Origin: Paenibacillus alba
Lineage (GTDB): Bacteria; Bacillota; Bacilli; Paenibacillales; NBRC-103111
Assembly (NCBI RefSeq): GCF_013204855.1
Contig: NZ_JABMKZ010000009.1
Location: 62,001-126,000, forward strand
DNA length: 64,000 nucleotides
Direction of reading: 5' to 3'
Part shown: positions 61,997 through 64,000 of the stretch, in pieces
Layout: each line of letters opens with the position of its first letter
Numbering within the stretch: position 1 is the stretch's first letter
Translations under genes and position numbers: made by a program
Notes under the pieces: model-generated
The model's input: the letters and a program-made list of their open reading frames with translations, nothing else
Database searches by the model: none
Told to the model about the DNA's origin: nothing

Positions 61997-63040
61997 ATGA
62001 TGGCACACGCCTACGTCTTACCACGAAGAGAACACAAAGGTTTCGGATTTGCACAAGGCATTGGTTTAACGTTCATGCTTGCGGTTGCCGCCAAATATTT
62101 GGCCGAATCGCCATTTCTAAATATAATGGGACAGCTAGTAATAGCCATTTTACTCGGCATCCTCTGGAAGGCCATCATCGGCGTCCCCCGGCAGACCATT
62201 ACAGGCGTATCGTTCTCAAGCAAAAAGCTTTTACGATATGGCATTATATTGCTGGGCATAAGATTGAATTTGCTAGATATCGTGCATGCCGGTCCAAAGG
62301 TGCTGTCGATTGCCGTCATCAATATCGTTTTTACACTGGTTGTTGTTTATGCGCTTACGAAGATGTTCAAGGTAGAAAAGCGCTTGGGCATCTTGACGGC
62401 CTGCGGCACGGCGATATGCGGTGCGGCTGCTGTTGTCGCAATATCCCCACAAATTAAGGCGAATGAGGAAGAGACCGCTGTAGCGGCAGCCACGGTTGCC
62501 ATATTGGGGACACTGTTCACACTTGCTTACACGCTTCTTTATCCTGTACTGGGCTTGACGGCGCAAGGCTACGGTATTTTCTCGGGGGCAACGCTTCATG
62601 AAGTTGCGCATGTCATTGCGGCTGCGGCTCCTGGCGGCAAAGCTGCGGTTGATTTAGCGGTCATCGTGAAATTAACGCGCGTTGCTCTCTTGGTACCGGT
62701 CGCTATTGTGCTCGGCATCTGGACGAACCGGATGGAAAGAAAAGAGCGTGGCGAAGTGAAAAAGGCGAGCTGGAAATCGATTCCGATGCCGTGGTTTATC
62801 GTTGGATTTCTTGCTATGAGCGGTGTCAACACATGGGGGATACTTCCCGCTGGCTTGACGACTCAGATCCTTGTAGCTGCTTACATGCTAATCGCCATGG
62901 CGATGGTTGGTCTGGGACTGCAAGTTGATCTACTCACATTTCGCCGCATGGGGATGAAGTCGTTTGCTGCGGGGTTGGTGGGATCGGTATTGCTTTCGGT
63001 TTTGGGCTACGCTCTTGTTGTGTTTTTTGGATTGAAGTAG
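61997..63040 (+). CDS. YeiH family putative sulfate exporter
   Basis: A 347-residue membrane protein with about ten predicted helices. It matches the YeiH (UPF0324) family: GQLVIAILLGILWKAIIGVP, SFSSKKLLRYGIILLGIRLNL, TACGTAICGAAAVVAISPQIKA and the conserved ATLHEVAHVIAAA. The family is annotated as sulfate or sulfonate exporter, with little direct proof. An in-frame extension to 61781 overlaps the divergent regulator gene; GGAGTGAGG serves ATG 61997 (or 62000). The divergent LysR protein is the likely regulator. Confidence 0.85.
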   Translation: MMAHAYVLPRREHKGFGFAQGIGLTFMLAVAAKYLAESPFLNIMGQLVIAILLGILWKAIIGVPRQTITGVSFSSKKLLRYGIILLGIRLNLLDIVHAGPKVLSIAVINIVFTLVVVYALTKMFKVEKRLGILTACGTAICGAAAVVAISPQIKANEEETAVAAATVAILGTLFTLAYTLLYPVLGLTAQGYGIFSGATLHEVAHVIAAAAPGGKAAVDLAVIVKLTRVALLVPVAIVLGIWTNRMERKERGEVKKASWKSIPMPWFIVGFLAMSGVNTWGILPAGLTTQILVAAYMLIAMAMVGLGLQVDLLTFRRMGMKSFAAGLVGSVLLSVLGYALVVFFGLK

Positions 63041-63059
63041 CCTCCTACTGGTAAAATTA

Positions 63060-63385
63060 CGCCGAGCCTGCCAAAAAGGCAGGCTCAACAAGAAAAAAGT
63101 CCCCACCCCGCCCCGAGACGGCGAAAAAAGGCAGTCTCAGCGCGTAGAAGCAGCTTCCTCCCCGGAAAAGCAAGCCGAGCCTGCCCAAAAGGCAGGCTCA
63201 ACAGTAAAAAAGCCCCGCCCCCGCCCTGAGGCGGCGAAAAAGGCCGGCTCAGCTCGGAAAAGCAGCATCCCGGAAAAGCAAGCCGAGCCTGCCAAAAAGG
63301 CAGGCTCAACAAGAAAAAAGTCCCGCCCCCGCCCCGAGACGGCGAAAAAGGCAGTCTTAGCGCGTAGAAGCAGCTTCCTCCCCAC
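63060..63385. repeat. Imperfect ~110-bp tandem repeats, related to the 61-bp array
   Basis: GAGCCTGCC(A/C)AAAAGGCAGGCTCAAC begins near 63065, 63177 and 63286, alternating with GGCGAAAAA-GGC(A/C)G-CTCAG units. Each is a small hairpin (GCCTGCC/GGCAGGC). The shared core AAAAAGGCAG-CTCA links it with the array at 46263. Open frames across it are composed only of repeat and are not genes. Confidence 0.85.
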
Positions 63386-63394
63386 AAACCAACA

Positions 63395-64000
63395 TCAAAG
63401 CTTCCTCATAACCTCAAAAATGCGCAAATCGTTAATCGTTTGAATCACTTTAGCGGCATCGGGCATTTGGAATTTTTTGAGAATGGAATTGATCTGTTTC
63501 TTGATCGTTTCATACTCAACGCAGCGTTCCTCGGCAATTTGCTTACGCTTTTTGCCTTCGCACAGGAGGCGGAGCACCTGCAGCTCGCTCGGAGTCAGCT
63601 CGGAGATGATCTGAATGATATTCAGCAAGCTGGCTTCTGCTTTTTTGACGCGAACAAATTCTTCTCTAATCTTCTCGGCGATCATCGGCCGGATCGGTGA
63701 TTCGTTCTTAAAAGCGGCCCGAACGGCTTCAATGACTTCTACATCTGAAGCGTTCTTCAGCAAGTAGTCCGTGATTCCCGTCTGAAAGGCGGCAAAGATG
63801 AAATTCTCATCCTTGTGAACGGTTAATACGATGATTTTGATATGAGGGTGCTTTTCGTGAATCTGCTTAGCTGCGTGAATTCCGGCATATTGACTTTCCA
63901 TCTCGATATCCATCAAAATGACATCGGGCTGATGCTGAGCAGCCAGCGTGACCGCCTCATTGCCAGATGAAGCGCGCGCGATGCACTCAAAATCTTTATG
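63395..64000 (-). CDS. Response regulator with LuxR-type HTH (5' end outside window)
   Basis: The frame is open to the window edge, leaving about 201 C-terminal residues. The visible receiver part has QPDVILMDIEMESQYAG with the phosphorylated Asp, KIIVLTVHKDENFIFAAFQTG and LLKNAS; the C terminus has a LuxR-type helix-turn-helix, LTPSELQVLRLLCEGKKRKQIAEERCVEYETIKKQINSIL. It is a NarL/FixJ-like regulator. The sensor partner is presumably outside the window. It is separated from the transporter gene by the repeat array. Confidence 0.8.
   Translation of the reverse strand, partial: HKDFECIARASSGNEAVTLAAQHQPDVILMDIEMESQYAGIHAAKQIHEKHPHIKIIVLTVHKDENFIFAAFQTGITDYLLKNASDVEVIEAVRAAFKNESPIRPMIAEKIREEFVRVKKAEASLLNIIQIISELTPSELQVLRLLCEGKKRKQIAEERCVEYETIKKQINSILKKFQMPDAAKVIQTINDLRIFEVMRKL

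Noticed and set aside
63085..63387. Minus-strand open frames of 82-100 codons before the response regulator
   Set aside because: They are made only of the ~110-bp repeat and end in the intergenic region without ribosome sites.

Overview
The window looks like chromosomal DNA of a Gram-positive endospore-forming bacterium of the Paenibacillaceae (Paenibacillus or a close relative). The indications are strong AGGAGG-type ribosome binding sites, many TTG and GTG starts, YesM/YesN-type two-component genes, lipoprotein-anchored ABC sugar importers with DUF3502-like and LplB/LplC-like parts, and a Bacillus-type Fnr whose iron-sulfur cysteines lie at the C terminus. Species cannot be assigned from the sequence alone. 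No rRNA, tRNA, CRISPR array or complete transposase was seen.

Layout. 1-3.3 kb: end of a GH4 glycosidase, a secreted GH18 protein, a LacI regulator and a YgjP-like metalloprotease. 3.4-9.6 kb: an amino-sugar operon (BadF-type kinase, RpiR regulator, ABC binding protein, two permeases, MurQ) that reads as N-acetylmuramic acid uptake and catabolism through an ABC importer. 9.8-13.4 kb: a small DUF4177-like protein and a YesM/YesN sensor-regulator pair. 13.8-24.4 kb: a polymorphic-toxin locus with a large subtilase, a 1612-residue Rhs/YD-repeat protein ending in a GH24 lysozyme-like toxin, a lipoprotein that is its likely immunity protein, and an orphan Rhs tip with its own candidate immunity gene. 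24.4-33.3 kb: a cassette bounded by two ~795-bp inverted, hairpin-rich repeats. It holds a HEPN-like gene, a three-gene ABC-3C system (nuclease effector, middle component, SMC/Rad50-like ATPase with a zinc ribbon) and a convergent winged-helix/PD-(D/E)XK gene. 33.3-34.9 kb: a second orphan Rhs tip (restriction-endonuclease-fold toxin), its Imm7 immunity gene and a transposase remnant.

35.3-46.2 kb: a mannoside operon (DUF3502-like binding protein, two permeases, GH125, a clan GH-A hydrolase, GH38 alpha-mannosidase) behind a cre-like site. The GH38 gene carries an in-frame hexanucleotide Ala-Ser tract. 46.2-46.9 kb: a non-coding array of exact 61-bp tandem units, related to repeats at 63.1-63.4 kb. 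47.3-58.0 kb: an anaerobic fermentation block of DoxX, MobA, AdhE, PflB, PflA, two hemerythrin-like proteins, a UspA protein and an Fnr regulator. Four Fnr-like boxes precede doxX, mobA and adhE; at each of the three promoters one box is centred 41.5 bp before the transcription start inferred from its -10 element. 58.2-60.5 kb: a NreA/NreC/NreB-like system. 60.9-63.0 kb: a divergent LysR regulator and YeiH-family transporter. 63.4-64 kb: the end of a LuxR-type response regulator running off the window.

The most unusual part is 13.8-35 kb, an AT-richer accessory island where toxin/immunity modules and a repeat-bounded defence-like cassette are nested together. All functional statements rest on reading the sequence and recalling families; no database search was run.
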